Of a stretch of DNA of 64,000 nt, positions 23,764-33,630 are shown piece after piece. The translations under genes were made by a program, and so were the position numbers. How positions within the stretch are numbered: position 1 is the first letter of the stretch; each line of letters opens with the position of its first letter. Origin of the DNA: Marinobacter pelagius (GTDB taxonomy: Bacteria; Pseudomonadota; Gammaproteobacteria; Pseudomonadales; Oleiphilaceae); the NCBI RefSeq assembly GCF_900114925.1, contig NZ_FOUR01000008.1, forward strand, positions 104,955-168,954. The letters are read 5' to 3'. Under the pieces are notes generated by a model, which saw only the letters and a program-made list of their open reading frames with translations, searched no databases and was not told the origin of the DNA.

Positions 23764-24675
23764 TCACTCCCTGAGCCAGGACTGAATGTCCGCGTCGTCC
23801 TGCAATCGGTCCCAGAACCACATCAGCGCCTTGCCCTGGTCCTCGGCATGGCGGGCCAGGTGCAGCACGATCGGCTGGCGAGGTTCGTGAACAACCTTCT
23901 CGACCAGGGTGCCGGCCTCAAGCTGGCTATGGATACGGGCCTTGGGTAACCAGCCCACTCCGAGCCCGGACTCCTGGATGGCAATCTTCTGGTCGATATT
24001 GGCCACTGTCAGCGTGCGCTGGCGGTGGAATATACCGGCGTGGCCGGGAGGCAAGGACCGGGATGTGTCGGCGGCCACAGCGGCCGGGTAATCGGAAATG
24101 TCCTCTTCCGACAGTGGTTCTGTGGCGCCTGCTAGCGGGTGGCTGGCGGCCACGGCGAACACGAACTCCATCTCGCCCAGAATCATGGTGGTAAAGTTGC
24201 CTGCCGGTTTGCTGAAATGATCGGCCCCCACCACCAGATCCACCCGACGACTCTGTAGCGCATCCCAGGCACCGGCAAAGACTTCCTCGACAACCTGGAC
24301 GTCCACAGGAACGTCCAGCGCATGGAAGTCCCGGATAGCCGAAAACAGGCACTGTGCCGGCAGCAACGAATTGAAGCCGATCTTAAGCCGGGTTTCCCAG
24401 CCCTGGGCCACCTGCTTGGTGGTGTGGGCGAGGTTCTCGGCGGCTTCCAGCAGGGCGCGGCCTTCCTCGAGCAGGTAGCGGCCGGCCGGGGTCAGAATGG
24501 CCCGATGACCGCTGCGGTCGTAGATATCAACGTCCAGGTCCTCTTCCAGTTTCTGGACCGTGTAGCTGATCGCCGACGGTACCCGGAACAGTTCCGCTGC
24601 GGCACCGGCAAAACTGCCCTTGCGGTCAATGGCATCAAGAACTTTCAGGGCGTCTATGGTGATGGCTGTATGCAT
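23764..24675 (-). CDS. LysR family transcriptional regulator
   Basis: A 303-residue LysR-type regulator. The N-terminal winged helix-turn-helix is ALKVLDAIDRKGSFAGAAAE with VPSAISYTVQKLEEDL, and the rest is a periplasmic-binding-like effector domain beginning LKIGFNSLLP. It is divergent from a glutathionyl-hydroquinone reductase gene 98 bp away, the standard arrangement for a LysR protein controlling its neighbour. A LysR box could not be fixed with confidence. Effector unknown; quinone or electrophile sensing is a guess from context. Confidence 0.92.
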   Translation of the reverse strand: MHTAITIDALKVLDAIDRKGSFAGAAAELFRVPSAISYTVQKLEEDLDVDIYDRSGHRAILTPAGRYLLEEGRALLEAAENLAHTTKQVAQGWETRLKIGFNSLLPAQCLFSAIRDFHALDVPVDVQVVEEVFAGAWDALQSRRVDLVVGADHFSKPAGNFTTMILGEMEFVFAVAASHPLAGATEPLSEEDISDYPAAVAADTSRSLPPGHAGIFHRQRTLTVANIDQKIAIQESGLGVGWLPKARIHSQLEAGTLVEKVVHEPRQPIVLHLARHAEDQGKALMWFWDRLQDDADIQSWLRE

Positions 24676-24773
24676 GTTCGAAATATCTGAGGTTGTTGGC
24701 CAGAAATGCTTGTTTGAGAGGGTAGCAGGCGGGGCTTTATTCTTCCTTACAAATTATTGTGAAGGAGTTGACG

Positions 24774-25763
24774 ATGGGTCTTCTGGTTGACGGCAAATGG
24801 CAGGACAAGTGGTACGACACCGCCAAGACCGGCGGAAAATTCGAGCGTGAAGCGGCCCGGTTCCGGAACTGGGTGACGGCAGACGGATCACCCGGTCCCA
24901 GTGGTGATGGTGGTTTCAAGGCAGAGAGCGGCCGGTATCACCTCTATGTCTCGATGGCTTGCCCCTGGGCGCACCGGACCCTGATCTTCCGCAAGCTCAA
25001 GGGGCTGGAGAAGCACATCTCCGTGTCCGTGGTTCACCCGGATATGGTGGAGAACGGCTGGGAGTTCCGGCCCGATGATGATCAGCACAAGGATCACCTG
25101 TATAACTTCCGGTTCATGCACGAGGTCTACACCAAGGCAGCCCCGGATTACACCGGTCGGGTGACCGTGCCCACCTTGTGGGACAAGGAGCGGGAAACCA
25201 TCGCCAGCAACGAATCCGCCGAGATCATCCGGATGTTCAATTCCGCCTTCAACGGTCTTGAGGGAGTGGATGCGGAGCTGGATTTCTACCCCGAATCACT
25301 GCGGCCGGAAATTGATGAAGTGAACGAGAGGGTTTATCACACCGTCAACAACGGCGTGTACAAGGCTGGTTTTGCGACTGCCCAGGACAAGTACGAAGAG
25401 GCCTACCGGGCCTTGTTCGAATCCCTTGATTGGCTGGAGGAGCGACTGTCACGGCAGCGTTACCTGGTCGGGGAGCAGTTGACCGAAGCCGATTGGCGAC
25501 TGTTCACCACCCTGATCCGGTTTGATGCGGTGTATTACAGCCACTTCAAGTGTAATCGTCAGCCGATCCGGGAATTCCCGAACCTCTCCGGTTACCTGAG
25601 GGACCTGTACCAGGTTCCGGGTGTGGCGGAGACGGTAGATATCGGGCAGATCAAGCAGCACTACTACGTGAGCCAGCGCACCATCAATCCGACGCAGATT
25701 GTGCCGGTAGGGCCGGCGCTGGACTTTGATGCGCCTCACGGGCGGGATAAGTTCGGAGAGTGA
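24774..25763 (+). CDS. Glutathionyl-hydroquinone reductase (xi-class GST, YqjG-like)
   Basis: Reduces glutathionyl-hydroquinones to hydroquinones with glutathione. The 329-residue length and the N-terminal thioredoxin-like domain with SMACPWAHRTLIFRKLKGLE (catalytic cysteine in CPWAHR) are typical of the xi class. Further family marks are VSVVHPDMVENGWEF, YTGRVTVPTLWDKE and the helical domain TEADWRLFTTLIRFDAVYYSHFKC. The ATG at 24774 follows AAGGAG (24761-24766). A divergent LysR gene probably regulates it. Confidence 0.93.
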   Translation: MGLLVDGKWQDKWYDTAKTGGKFEREAARFRNWVTADGSPGPSGDGGFKAESGRYHLYVSMACPWAHRTLIFRKLKGLEKHISVSVVHPDMVENGWEFRPDDDQHKDHLYNFRFMHEVYTKAAPDYTGRVTVPTLWDKERETIASNESAEIIRMFNSAFNGLEGVDAELDFYPESLRPEIDEVNERVYHTVNNGVYKAGFATAQDKYEEAYRALFESLDWLEERLSRQRYLVGEQLTEADWRLFTTLIRFDAVYYSHFKCNRQPIREFPNLSGYLRDLYQVPGVAETVDIGQIKQHYYVSQRTINPTQIVPVGPALDFDAPHGRDKFGE

Positions 25764-25773
25764 GGCCTAAGAC

Positions 25774-25866
25774 GGGGTCAGATGAAGGCTTTCATCTGAC
25801 CCCAATTTCATGCCGATCCCCAGGGGTCTAACCTCCGGGGTCTGATGAAAGCCTTCATCTGACCCC
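25774..25866. repeat. 30-bp palindromic repeat, two copies (GST gene and ispB converge)
   Basis: Copies at 25774-25803 and 25837-25866, starts 63 bp apart, both GATG/CATC type. The spacer contains a further half site, GGGGTCTA (25823-25830), and a half site TGACCCCTTCTTCAGA (25875-25890) follows. They lie between converging genes that lack another terminator. Confidence 0.95.
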
Positions 25867-25890
25867 ATGTTCACTGACCCCTTCTTCAGA

Positions 25891-26859
25891 TCAATTCACC
25901 CGAGCAACAGCAACCTCGGTCAACAGTTCCAGCGCCTCCCGGTGCCCGGACTCCTCCAGACCATCCAGGCAAGCCCTCGCCAACTCCGCCTGCTCCCGCG
26001 CCTTCGCCATGGTGTACTCAATCGCACCGGACTCCCGCACGATCTTGAGAATCGCCGGCAGATCATCCAGCCCGCCCTTACGGATTGCCTGACGAATCAG
26101 CTGCCGATCTTCATCACTGCCATCGGCCATCGCATAAATCAGAGGCAGGGTAGTCTTGCCCTCGGCCAGGTCGTCGCCGACATTCTTTCCCATGGCCTCG
26201 GCATCGCCCTGGTAATCGAGCACATCGTCCACCAGCTGGAAGGCCAGGCCCAGGTGCTTGCCATAATCCCGGAGCGCCTTCTCACGGTGTTCGTCCGCGC
26301 CGGCCAGCAATGCGCCGGTGTGGGAGGCGGCCTCGAACAGCATGGCGGTCTTGTTGTGGATGACCTTCATGTACTGCTCTTCGGTCAGGTCCGGGTTTTT
26401 CACGTTCATCAGCTGCATCACCTCGCCCTCGGCAATCACCGCCGTGGCGTGGGACAGCACATCCATAATGGCGAGGCTTTTGAGCTCCACCATCATCTCG
26501 AACGCGCGGGCATAGAGGAAATCACCGACCAGAACGCTCGGCGCATTGCCCCATTTGGCGTTGGCGGTGCTGCGGCCCCGGCGCAGGTCAGAGGTATCCA
26601 CCACGTCATCGTGGAGCAGGGTGGCGGTATGCAGGAACTCGATCACGGCGGCGAGCTTGAGGTGATCGTCCGCGCCATAGCCCAGCGCGCGGCTGGAGAG
26701 CAGGACCAGTAGGGGCCTGAGCCGTTTGCCGCCGCTTTCAATGATGTATTGGGCGATTTTCTCCACCAGGGGGACGTCCGAGGCAAGCCGCTGGATGATC
26801 AGGTCATTGACGCGGCTGAAGTCATCCGCCACGGTGTCGTAGATACGCTGGGCTGTCAT
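25891..26859 (-). CDS. ispB: Octaprenyl diphosphate synthase
   Basis: Trans-prenyltransferase that builds the polyprenyl tail of ubiquinone. The two aspartate-rich motifs are LLHDDVVDTSDLRRG and QLVDDVLDYQGD, with GGKRLRPLLVLLSSRALGY between the N-terminus and the first. The ATG at 26859 gives 322 residues, the family size; the frame continues 19 codons upstream with a basic stretch unlike the family. It is divergent from rplU-rpmA, as in E. coli and Pseudomonas. The exact chain length is not readable from sequence. Confidence 0.95.
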   Translation of the reverse strand: MTAQRIYDTVADDFSRVNDLIIQRLASDVPLVEKIAQYIIESGGKRLRPLLVLLSSRALGYGADDHLKLAAVIEFLHTATLLHDDVVDTSDLRRGRSTANAKWGNAPSVLVGDFLYARAFEMMVELKSLAIMDVLSHATAVIAEGEVMQLMNVKNPDLTEEQYMKVIHNKTAMLFEAASHTGALLAGADEHREKALRDYGKHLGLAFQLVDDVLDYQGDAEAMGKNVGDDLAEGKTTLPLIYAMADGSDEDRQLIRQAIRKGGLDDLPAILKIVRESGAIEYTMAKAREQAELARACLDGLEESGHREALELLTEVAVARVN

Positions 26860-26962
26860 GGGGCTTGAGGGTCCCTTGCTGGTGTTTCTGTTGATATTTC
26901 GGGCAGGTCGCCGCAATGCTAGGTATTGCCGCGTATGGTGTCAACGTTAACGCGGTGAAGAC

Positions 26963-27051
26963 GGGGTCAGAAGAAAGCTTTCTTCTGACCCCACTTTCAA
27001 TCCGATCCCGCGCCAGACTCAGGGGTCTGATGAAAGCCTTCATCTGACCCC
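26963..27051. repeat. 30-bp palindromic repeat, two copies (divergent ispB/rplU gap)
   Basis: Copies at 26963-26992 (perfect palindrome, GAAG/CTTC) and 27022-27051 (GATG/CATC), starts 59 bp apart. This is the only cluster placed between the 5' ends of two divergent genes. It ends 10 bp before the rplU promoter. Confidence 0.95.
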
Positions 27052-27060
27052 ATGTTCAAC

Positions 27061-27089
27061 TTGCCTCTATCCCCATCTTCCCGTACAAT
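27061..27089 (+). promoter_or_regulatory. Candidate rplU-rpmA promoter and leader
   Basis: TTGCCT (27061-27066) and TACAAT (27084-27089) are 17 bp apart, with a start expected near 27096. The resulting leader of about 100 bases could pair TCCCTGCT (27118-27125) with AGCAGGGA (27168-27175), a possible ribosomal-protein leader structure. Confidence 0.55.
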
Positions 27090-27199
27090 CACGCGCCCAA
27101 CTCATCCCAACCTGCGCTCCCTGCTATAGGGTTGCCAGAGCGCTTCCCTTAGAACCAGGTGGATAAGAGCAGGGATGGGTCAATCGCGGAGACTAGTGA

Positions 27200-27511
27200 A
27201 TGTACGCAGTTATTGTTAGCGGTGGTAAGCAGCACCGTGTAAAGGAAGGCGAAACTCTGAAGCTGGAAAAGCTGGAAGTTGAAACCGGCGGCACAGTCGA
27301 TTTCGATCGTGTTCTGCTGGTAGCCGACGGCGACAACGTTAAAGTTGGCGCTCCGGTAGTAGACGGCGCCAAGGTTACCGCTGAAGTGGTCAGCCACGGC
27401 CGTCACGACAAGGTTCAGATCATCAAGTTCCGTCGTCGTAAGCATCACATGAAGCGTCAGGGCCACCGTCAGTGGTTTACTGAAGTAAAGATCACGGGTA
27501 TCCAGGGCTAA
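27200..27511 (+). CDS. rplU: 50S ribosomal protein L21
   Basis: Ribosomal protein of the large subunit; binds 23S rRNA. The 103 residues are standard: [18 protein letters not shown] at the start, [10 protein letters not shown], and the C-terminal [20 protein letters not shown] with ITGI. First gene of rplU-rpmA-obgE, a universally conserved group. Confidence 0.98.
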   Translation: MYAVIVSGGKQHRVKEGETLKLEKLEVETGGTVDFDRVLLVADGDNVKVGAPVVDGAKVTAEVVSHGRHDKVQIIKFRRRKHHMKRQGHRQWFTEVKITGIQG

Positions 27512-27546
27512 GCCCTCGAATTACCCCCTAGAGAAGGAGGCTGGTA

Positions 27547-27807
27547 ATGGCTCATAAAAAGGCAGCAGGTAGTACCCGTAACGGTCGCGATTCCGAGTCG
27601 AAACGACTTGGTGTGAAGCGCTTCGGCGGTGAGACCGTATCTGCAGGCAGCATCATCGTTCGTCAGCGTGGCACCCGTTTCCACGCTGGTTCCAACGTAG
27701 GCATTGGCAAGGACCACACCCTGTTTGCGAAAGCAGAAGGTCAGGTGAAGTTCGAAACCAAAGGCCCGCAGAGCCGCAAGTTCGTGAGCATCGTTCCGGC
27801 TGCGTAA
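27547..27807 (+). CDS. rpmA: 50S ribosomal protein L27
   Basis: Large-subunit protein whose N-terminal tail reaches the peptidyl-transferase centre. The 86 residues begin [20 protein letters not shown], so the mature tail AHKKA needs no protease cleavage, unlike in Firmicutes. [20 protein letters not shown] follows. The ribosome-binding site GAAGGAGG is ideal. Confidence 0.98.
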   Translation: MAHKKAAGSTRNGRDSESKRLGVKRFGGETVSAGSIIVRQRGTRFHAGSNVGIGKDHTLFAKAEGQVKFETKGPQSRKFVSIVPAA

Positions 27808-27856
27808 GCAGCGGCGATCCGGTTCTGCAGAACCTTGGGTGGTTCTGATTTCCTGA

Positions 27857-29146
<1,290 letters not shown>

Positions 29147-29181
29147 ACCGATAACACCATCAAGAGACTGACTCACGCATC

Positions 29182-30306
29182 ATGAGTGAACGTGCCCAGT
29201 TGCGCCAGGCCCGCCGCCTGGTCATCAAGATCGGAAGTGCCCTGCTGACCAATGACGGCAAGGGGCTTGATGAGGTGGCCCTGGAGCTCTGGGTGGATCA
29301 GATCGCTGGTCTGATTGCCGATGGTGTCGAGGTGGTTATTGTTTCGTCCGGCGCGGTGGCGGTGGGTATGAGCCGGCTGGGCTGGGTAAAACGCCCGGAT
29401 CAGCTGCACGAGCTGCAAGCCGCTGCCGCGGTCGGGCAAATGGGGCTGGTGCAGTCCTGGGAAGCACAGTTCAAGCGGCACGATATCCACACTGCCCAGA
29501 TCCTTCTTACCCACGACGATCTCTCCGATCGCAAACGGTACCTGAACGGCCGCAGCACACTCCGGGCTTTACTGGATGTCGGCGTTATTCCGGTCGTCAA
29601 CGAGAACGACACCGTGGTCACTGATGAAATCCGTTTCGGTGACAACGACAACCTCGGCGCCCTGGTGGCAAACCTGATCGAGGCGGACGGCCTGATCATC
29701 CTCACTGACCAATTGGGCCTTTTCGACAAGGATCCCCGCAAACATGCGGACGCCAGCCTGGTCACCGAGCGCAAAGCCAGTGACCATGAGCTGGATGCCA
29801 TGGCCGGTGGTGGCGCCGGCGCTCTGGGCCGGGGCGGTATGCAGACCAAGCTGCGGGCCGCGCGGCTGGCAGCCCGTTCCGGTGCCTTCACGGTGATAGT
29901 CGGCGGCCGTATCGAGGGGGTGATGACCCGTCTGCGCCAGGGCGATGTGATTGGCACTTTGCTGTTACCTGAGCAGGGCAGGGTGGCCGCGCGCAAGCAG
30001 TGGATTGCCGGGCACCTGCAGACCCGGGGCAAACTGACCCTTGACGAGGGCGCGGTCCGGGTGTTGTGTTTGGGCGGTCGCAGCCTTCTGCCAGTGGGTG
30101 TGAAGAGTGTCAGTGGTCAGTTTCGGCGGGGTGAGATGGTGTCCTGTGTCGATGAGAGCGGCCGGGAGGTTGCTCGGGGTCTGGTGAATTACGACGCCGA
30201 CGAGGCGCGCGCTATTGCCGGCCGTCCCAGTCAGCGGATCACCGAAGTGCTTGGCTACATCTCCGATGAGGAGATGATCCACCGGGACAATCTGGTCATT
30301 ATCTGA
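29182..30306 (+). CDS. proB: Glutamate 5-kinase
   Basis: First enzyme of proline synthesis: phosphorylates the glutamate side chain and is normally feedback-inhibited by proline. The 374 residues hold an amino-acid kinase domain ([48 protein letters not shown]) and a C-terminal PUA domain ([20 protein letters not shown]). It follows obgE by 35 bp. A bidirectional terminator separates it from the converging rpsT. Confidence 0.97.
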   Translation: MSERAQLRQARRLVIKIGSALLTNDGKGLDEVALELWVDQIAGLIADGVEVVIVSSGAVAVGMSRLGWVKRPDQLHELQAAAAVGQMGLVQSWEAQFKRHDIHTAQILLTHDDLSDRKRYLNGRSTLRALLDVGVIPVVNENDTVVTDEIRFGDNDNLGALVANLIEADGLIILTDQLGLFDKDPRKHADASLVTERKASDHELDAMAGGGAGALGRGGMQTKLRAARLAARSGAFTVIVGGRIEGVMTRLRQGDVIGTLLLPEQGRVAARKQWIAGHLQTRGKLTLDEGAVRVLCLGGRSLLPVGVKSVSGQFRRGEMVSCVDESGREVARGLVNYDADEARAIAGRPSQRITEVLGYISDEEMIHRDNLVII

Positions 30307-30337
30307 TTTTTATAGTCGTTGGCTTTCATTCAGACAC

Positions 30338-30367
30338 AAAAAAACCGGCTCGAAAGCCGGTTTTTTT
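30338..30367. terminator. Bidirectional terminator between proB and rpsT
   Basis: An A run (30338-30344) leads into ACCGGCT (30344-30350), loop CGAA, AGCCGGT (30355-30361) and a T run to 30367. It works for both converging genes. This junction has no copy of the 30-bp palindrome. Confidence 0.9.
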
Positions 30368-30382
30368 AACTCTGGAAAACGC

Positions 30383-30652
30383 TTACGCGCTCTTCAGGGC
30401 CTTGATCTTGGCATTCAGGCGGGCCTTGTGACGGGCTACCTTGCTCTTGGCGAAGATGCCTTTGTTGACCATGCTGTCCATAACAGGCTGTGCCTGCTGG
30501 AAAGCGGCCTGGGCTTCTTCGTAGTTGCCAGCTTCAATCTTGGCCTGGACCTTTTTCATGTAGGTACGCGCCATGGAACGCAGGCTGGCGTTGTGCTTGC
30601 GGTTCTTCTCGTTCTGACGAGCGCGCTTTTTGGCTTGCGGGGAATTTGCCAC
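30383..30652 (-). CDS. rpsT: 30S ribosomal protein S20
   Basis: Small-subunit ribosomal protein, 89 residues: MANSPQAKKRARQNEKNRKH at the N-terminus and KSKVARHKARLNAKIKAL at the end. The start is GTG at 30652 with AGGAG 8 bases upstream on the minus strand. A non-ATG start is also known for rpsT of E. coli (TTG), where it takes part in autogenous control. The leader contains a perfect inverted repeat at 30700-30716. Confidence 0.97.
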   Translation of the reverse strand: MANSPQAKKRARQNEKNRKHNASLRSMARTYMKKVQAKIEAGNYEEAQAAFQQAQPVMDSMVNKGIFAKSKVARHKARLNAKIKALKSA

Positions 30653-30699
30653 CGTAAAACTCCTGAAAATCTGAAATTCGTTACTGAATGAACTCGAGT

Positions 30700-30716
30700 G
30701 AATTCATGATGAATTC
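30700..30716. repeat. Inverted repeat in the rpsT leader
   Basis: GAATTCAT-G-ATGAATTC, 8-bp perfect arms, 48 bp upstream of the rpsT GTG. It may be a protein-binding site or a leader hairpin. The remainder of the 278-bp rpsT/murJ divergent gap shows no clear element. Confidence 0.4.
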
Positions 30717-30930
30717 GTACATCGCAGGCGCGCCAACAACCAGCGCGTCGAAATAAATGACGCGGAACTATGCCGCTGAACTCCCGAAATGTCAAGACTA
30801 AAACCCATTTCATGCGCTGTTGTCGCGGCCCTGTGCTAAACTCGCCGCTCGCTGACCGGAGCTGTACAGGCGTTACGCCCGTGTGCGTAATTTCCGGTAT
30901 AAACGGACCCTTTAGCTGAACAGAGCCAGA

Positions 30931-32511
30931 ATGTCGTCGGAACCGGATTCCTCTGCCCCGAAAACCCCTGAATCCACCGCCCCCGGATTGCTCCGTTCCT
31001 CCGGTGTGGTCGGGGTAATGACCATGCTGTCCCGGGTGCTGGGGCTGGTCCGGGATATGGTGATTGCCCGTTACTTTGGGGCGGGCGCCGGCGCAGATGC
31101 CTTCTTCGTCGCGTTCAAGATTCCCAATTTCCTGCGGCGTCTGTTTGCCGAGGGAGCCTTCTCCCAGGCCTTTGTGCCGGTGCTGTCGTCGTACCGGGAG
31201 ACTCAGGACATTTCCGAGGTGAAGTGGCTGGTCAATGCCGTCTCCGGTTCCCTTGGGCTGGTTTTGCTGGGGGTCACCCTGGTGGCCATGCTCGGTTCGC
31301 CGGTACTGACGGCGGTGTTTGCTCCGGGCTTCTATGACGATGATGTGAAGTTCGCGCTGACCAGCGACATGCTCCGCATCACCTTTCCTTATCTGCTGCT
31401 TATTTCGTTAACGGCCTTTGCAGGCGGCATCCTCAACAGCTACGACCGCTTCGCGGTGCCGGCCTTCACGCCAGTGCTCCTGAACCTGGCGATGATCGGC
31501 GCGGCAATCTGGCTATCCCCGGTAATGTCCGAGCCGGTCATGGCGCTGGCCTGGGGCGTGTTCATCGCCGGTGCCCTGCAGCTGTTCTTCCAGTTGCCCT
31601 TCCTGATGCAGCTTGGGCTGATGCCCCGCCCGAAGGTGGATTACCGGCACGAGGGGGTGCGGCGGATTCTCAAGCTGATGGCGCCGGCTCTGTTTGGGGT
31701 TTCGGTCAGCCAGATCAACCTGCTGCTCGATACCGTACTGGCGTCGTTCCTGCAGACCGGCAGCGTGTCCTGGCTTTATTACTCGGACCGGCTGTCCGAG
31801 TTGCCCCTGGGCGTTTTCGGGATCGCCATTGCCACCGTCATCCTGCCGAGTCTTTCTCGCAAGCACGCCGCCGCCTCCGCGGACCAGTTTGCGGCGACCC
31901 TGGATTGGGCGGTGCGGGCGGTCCTGCTGATCGGCCTGCCGGCGGCCCTGGCCCTGGCGCTTCTGGCCGAACCCCTGATTGCCACCCTGTTCCATTACGG
32001 CGAGGTGACCGATCGGGATGTCGCCATGTCCGCCCAGAGCCTGCGGGCCTATTCAGCGGGCCTGCTGGCGTTCATGCTGATCAAGGTGCTGGCGCCGGGG
32101 TTCTTCGCCCGGGAAGACACCGCCACACCGGTGAAAATCGGGGTCATCGCCATGGTGGCCAACATGGCCTTCAACCTGGCGTTGATCGTGCCCCTGGCCC
32201 ACGCCGGGCTGGCGCTGGCGACCTCGCTGTCTGCCTGGCTCAATGGCTATCTGCTCTGGCGTGGCCTGCGCAAGGAAGGCGCCTGGCAGAGCCAGCCGGG
32301 GTGGCCGGTGTTCCTGGCCCGGCTGCTGTTCGCCAACGTCGCGTTGGCGGCCGTGATCCTCTGGCTCAAGGCGCCGGTGGCAGACTGGCTCGCCGCCGGA
32401 GGCCTCGTGCGTGCGCGGGACATGGCCATTCTCGTAGGTTCCGGTGTTGGGGTGTATTTCGTCGCGCTGGCGGTGGCGGGTGTCCGGGTAAGACATTTCC
32501 GCCAGAGGTAA
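30931..32511 (+). CDS. murJ: Lipid II flippase MurJ
   Basis: Polytopic inner-membrane protein that flips the peptidoglycan precursor lipid II to the periplasm. The 526 residues are close to the usual 510-530 and contain about 14 hydrophobic segments. Family marks: VVGVMTMLSRVLGLVRDMVI, FFVAFKIPNFLRRLFAEGAF and GVSVSQINLLLDTVLASFL. A short polar, proline-rich N-terminal extension (about 25 residues) precedes the first helix. ribF follows 82 bp later. The rpsT/murJ/ribF/ileS order is shared with Pseudomonas. Confidence 0.96.
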   Translation: MSSEPDSSAPKTPESTAPGLLRSSGVVGVMTMLSRVLGLVRDMVIARYFGAGAGADAFFVAFKIPNFLRRLFAEGAFSQAFVPVLSSYRETQDISEVKWLVNAVSGSLGLVLLGVTLVAMLGSPVLTAVFAPGFYDDDVKFALTSDMLRITFPYLLLISLTAFAGGILNSYDRFAVPAFTPVLLNLAMIGAAIWLSPVMSEPVMALAWGVFIAGALQLFFQLPFLMQLGLMPRPKVDYRHEGVRRILKLMAPALFGVSVSQINLLLDTVLASFLQTGSVSWLYYSDRLSELPLGVFGIAIATVILPSLSRKHAAASADQFAATLDWAVRAVLLIGLPAALALALLAEPLIATLFHYGEVTDRDVAMSAQSLRAYSAGLLAFMLIKVLAPGFFAREDTATPVKIGVIAMVANMAFNLALIVPLAHAGLALATSLSAWLNGYLLWRGLRKEGAWQSQPGWPVFLARLLFANVALAAVILWLKAPVADWLAAGGLVRARDMAILVGSGVGVYFVALAVAGVRVRHFRQR

Positions 32512-32593
32512 GGTATAATCGCGCGTTTTCTCACCAGTGCTCCTGTCGCGCAGGAGTGTTGAAAGCCAGCTGGCAACTGAAGGTTCGCATTGC

Positions 32594-33565
32594 ATGCGTC
32601 TGATTCGAGGCCTGACCAACCTGAAGCTGCTCTCGCGCCGGGCGGATTCGCCGTTGGCGCAGGGGTGCGTGGCAACCATTGGTAACTTCGATGGTGTCCA
32701 CCTCGGCCACAAGACCATTATCGATCAGGTCCGGAGCAAGGCCCGGGAGCTGGGTGTGCCTTCATTGGTGATGGTGTTCGAACCGCAGCCCCGCGAGTTT
32801 TTCCAGGGCGACGAGGCGCCCCCGCGTTTGATGGGGTTTCGCCAGAAGTTCGAGGCCCTGTTGGCCGAAGGTATCGATATCGTCCTGTGCCTTCGGTTCA
32901 ATCAGGCCTTTCGCAGTTATTCCGCCATGGGCTTTATCGAGGACGTCCTGATCGAAGGCCTCGGGGTTCGCCACCTGGTGGTTGGAGACGACTTCCGTTT
33001 TGGTTGCGATCGCGCCGGCGACTTTGAATTGTTGGAAAAGGTCGGGAAGGACGAAAGCTTCACCGTCGAGAACACCCGGACCGTGACCCTGGATGGCAAA
33101 CGGGTGAGCAGTACCCGGGTGCGGGACCAGCTCACCGTCAATGGCCTGGAAAAAGCGGAAGTGCTGCTCGGTCATCCCTACCGTATCCGGGGTCGGGTGG
33201 TTTACGGGCGCCAACTGGGCCGACAGATAGGCGCGCCCACCGCCAACATCCTGTTGCACCGCATGCCCGCCTTGCGCGGCGTTTACGTGGTGAGCGGCAG
33301 GCTAGACGATGGCAGCGTTTACGATGGCGTGGCTAATATCGGCGTCCGGCCAACGGTGGACGGCAAACGGCCATCACTGGAAGTGCACCTGTTTGACTTT
33401 GCTGGCACACTTTATGGCCAGCATCTGGAAGTCGTCTTCCGCCACGGTCTGCGGGACGAAGAGAAATTTGATTCCGTCGAGGCCCTGAAAGACCAGATCG
33501 CGCGGGACATGGACAACGCCCGGGCCTGGATCCGGGCCCACGGTTCGGCTCGCAGCACGCATTGA
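32594..33565 (+). CDS. ribF: Bifunctional riboflavin kinase/FAD synthetase
   Basis: Converts riboflavin to FMN and FMN to FAD. The nucleotidyltransferase half includes TIGNFDGVHLGHKTIIDQV and VVGDDFRFGCDRAGDF; the kinase half includes GRVVYGRQLGRQIGAPTANI and YDGVANIGVRPTVDG. The ATG at 32594 gives 323 residues starting MRLIRGL, as in relatives; the frame is open 57 bp upstream without similarity. It uses the riboflavin made by the rib genes at 15.9-18.7 kb. Confidence 0.96.
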   Translation: MRLIRGLTNLKLLSRRADSPLAQGCVATIGNFDGVHLGHKTIIDQVRSKARELGVPSLVMVFEPQPREFFQGDEAPPRLMGFRQKFEALLAEGIDIVLCLRFNQAFRSYSAMGFIEDVLIEGLGVRHLVVGDDFRFGCDRAGDFELLEKVGKDESFTVENTRTVTLDGKRVSSTRVRDQLTVNGLEKAEVLLGHPYRIRGRVVYGRQLGRQIGAPTANILLHRMPALRGVYVVSGRLDDGSVYDGVANIGVRPTVDGKRPSLEVHLFDFAGTLYGQHLEVVFRHGLRDEEKFDSVEALKDQIARDMDNARAWIRAHGSARSTH

Positions 33566-33630
33566 AAGCGCGGGCGCGAACCCCAAAAGTTTACTGACCA
33601 ACACTGACCAGAAGAGTACGCACAGAAACC

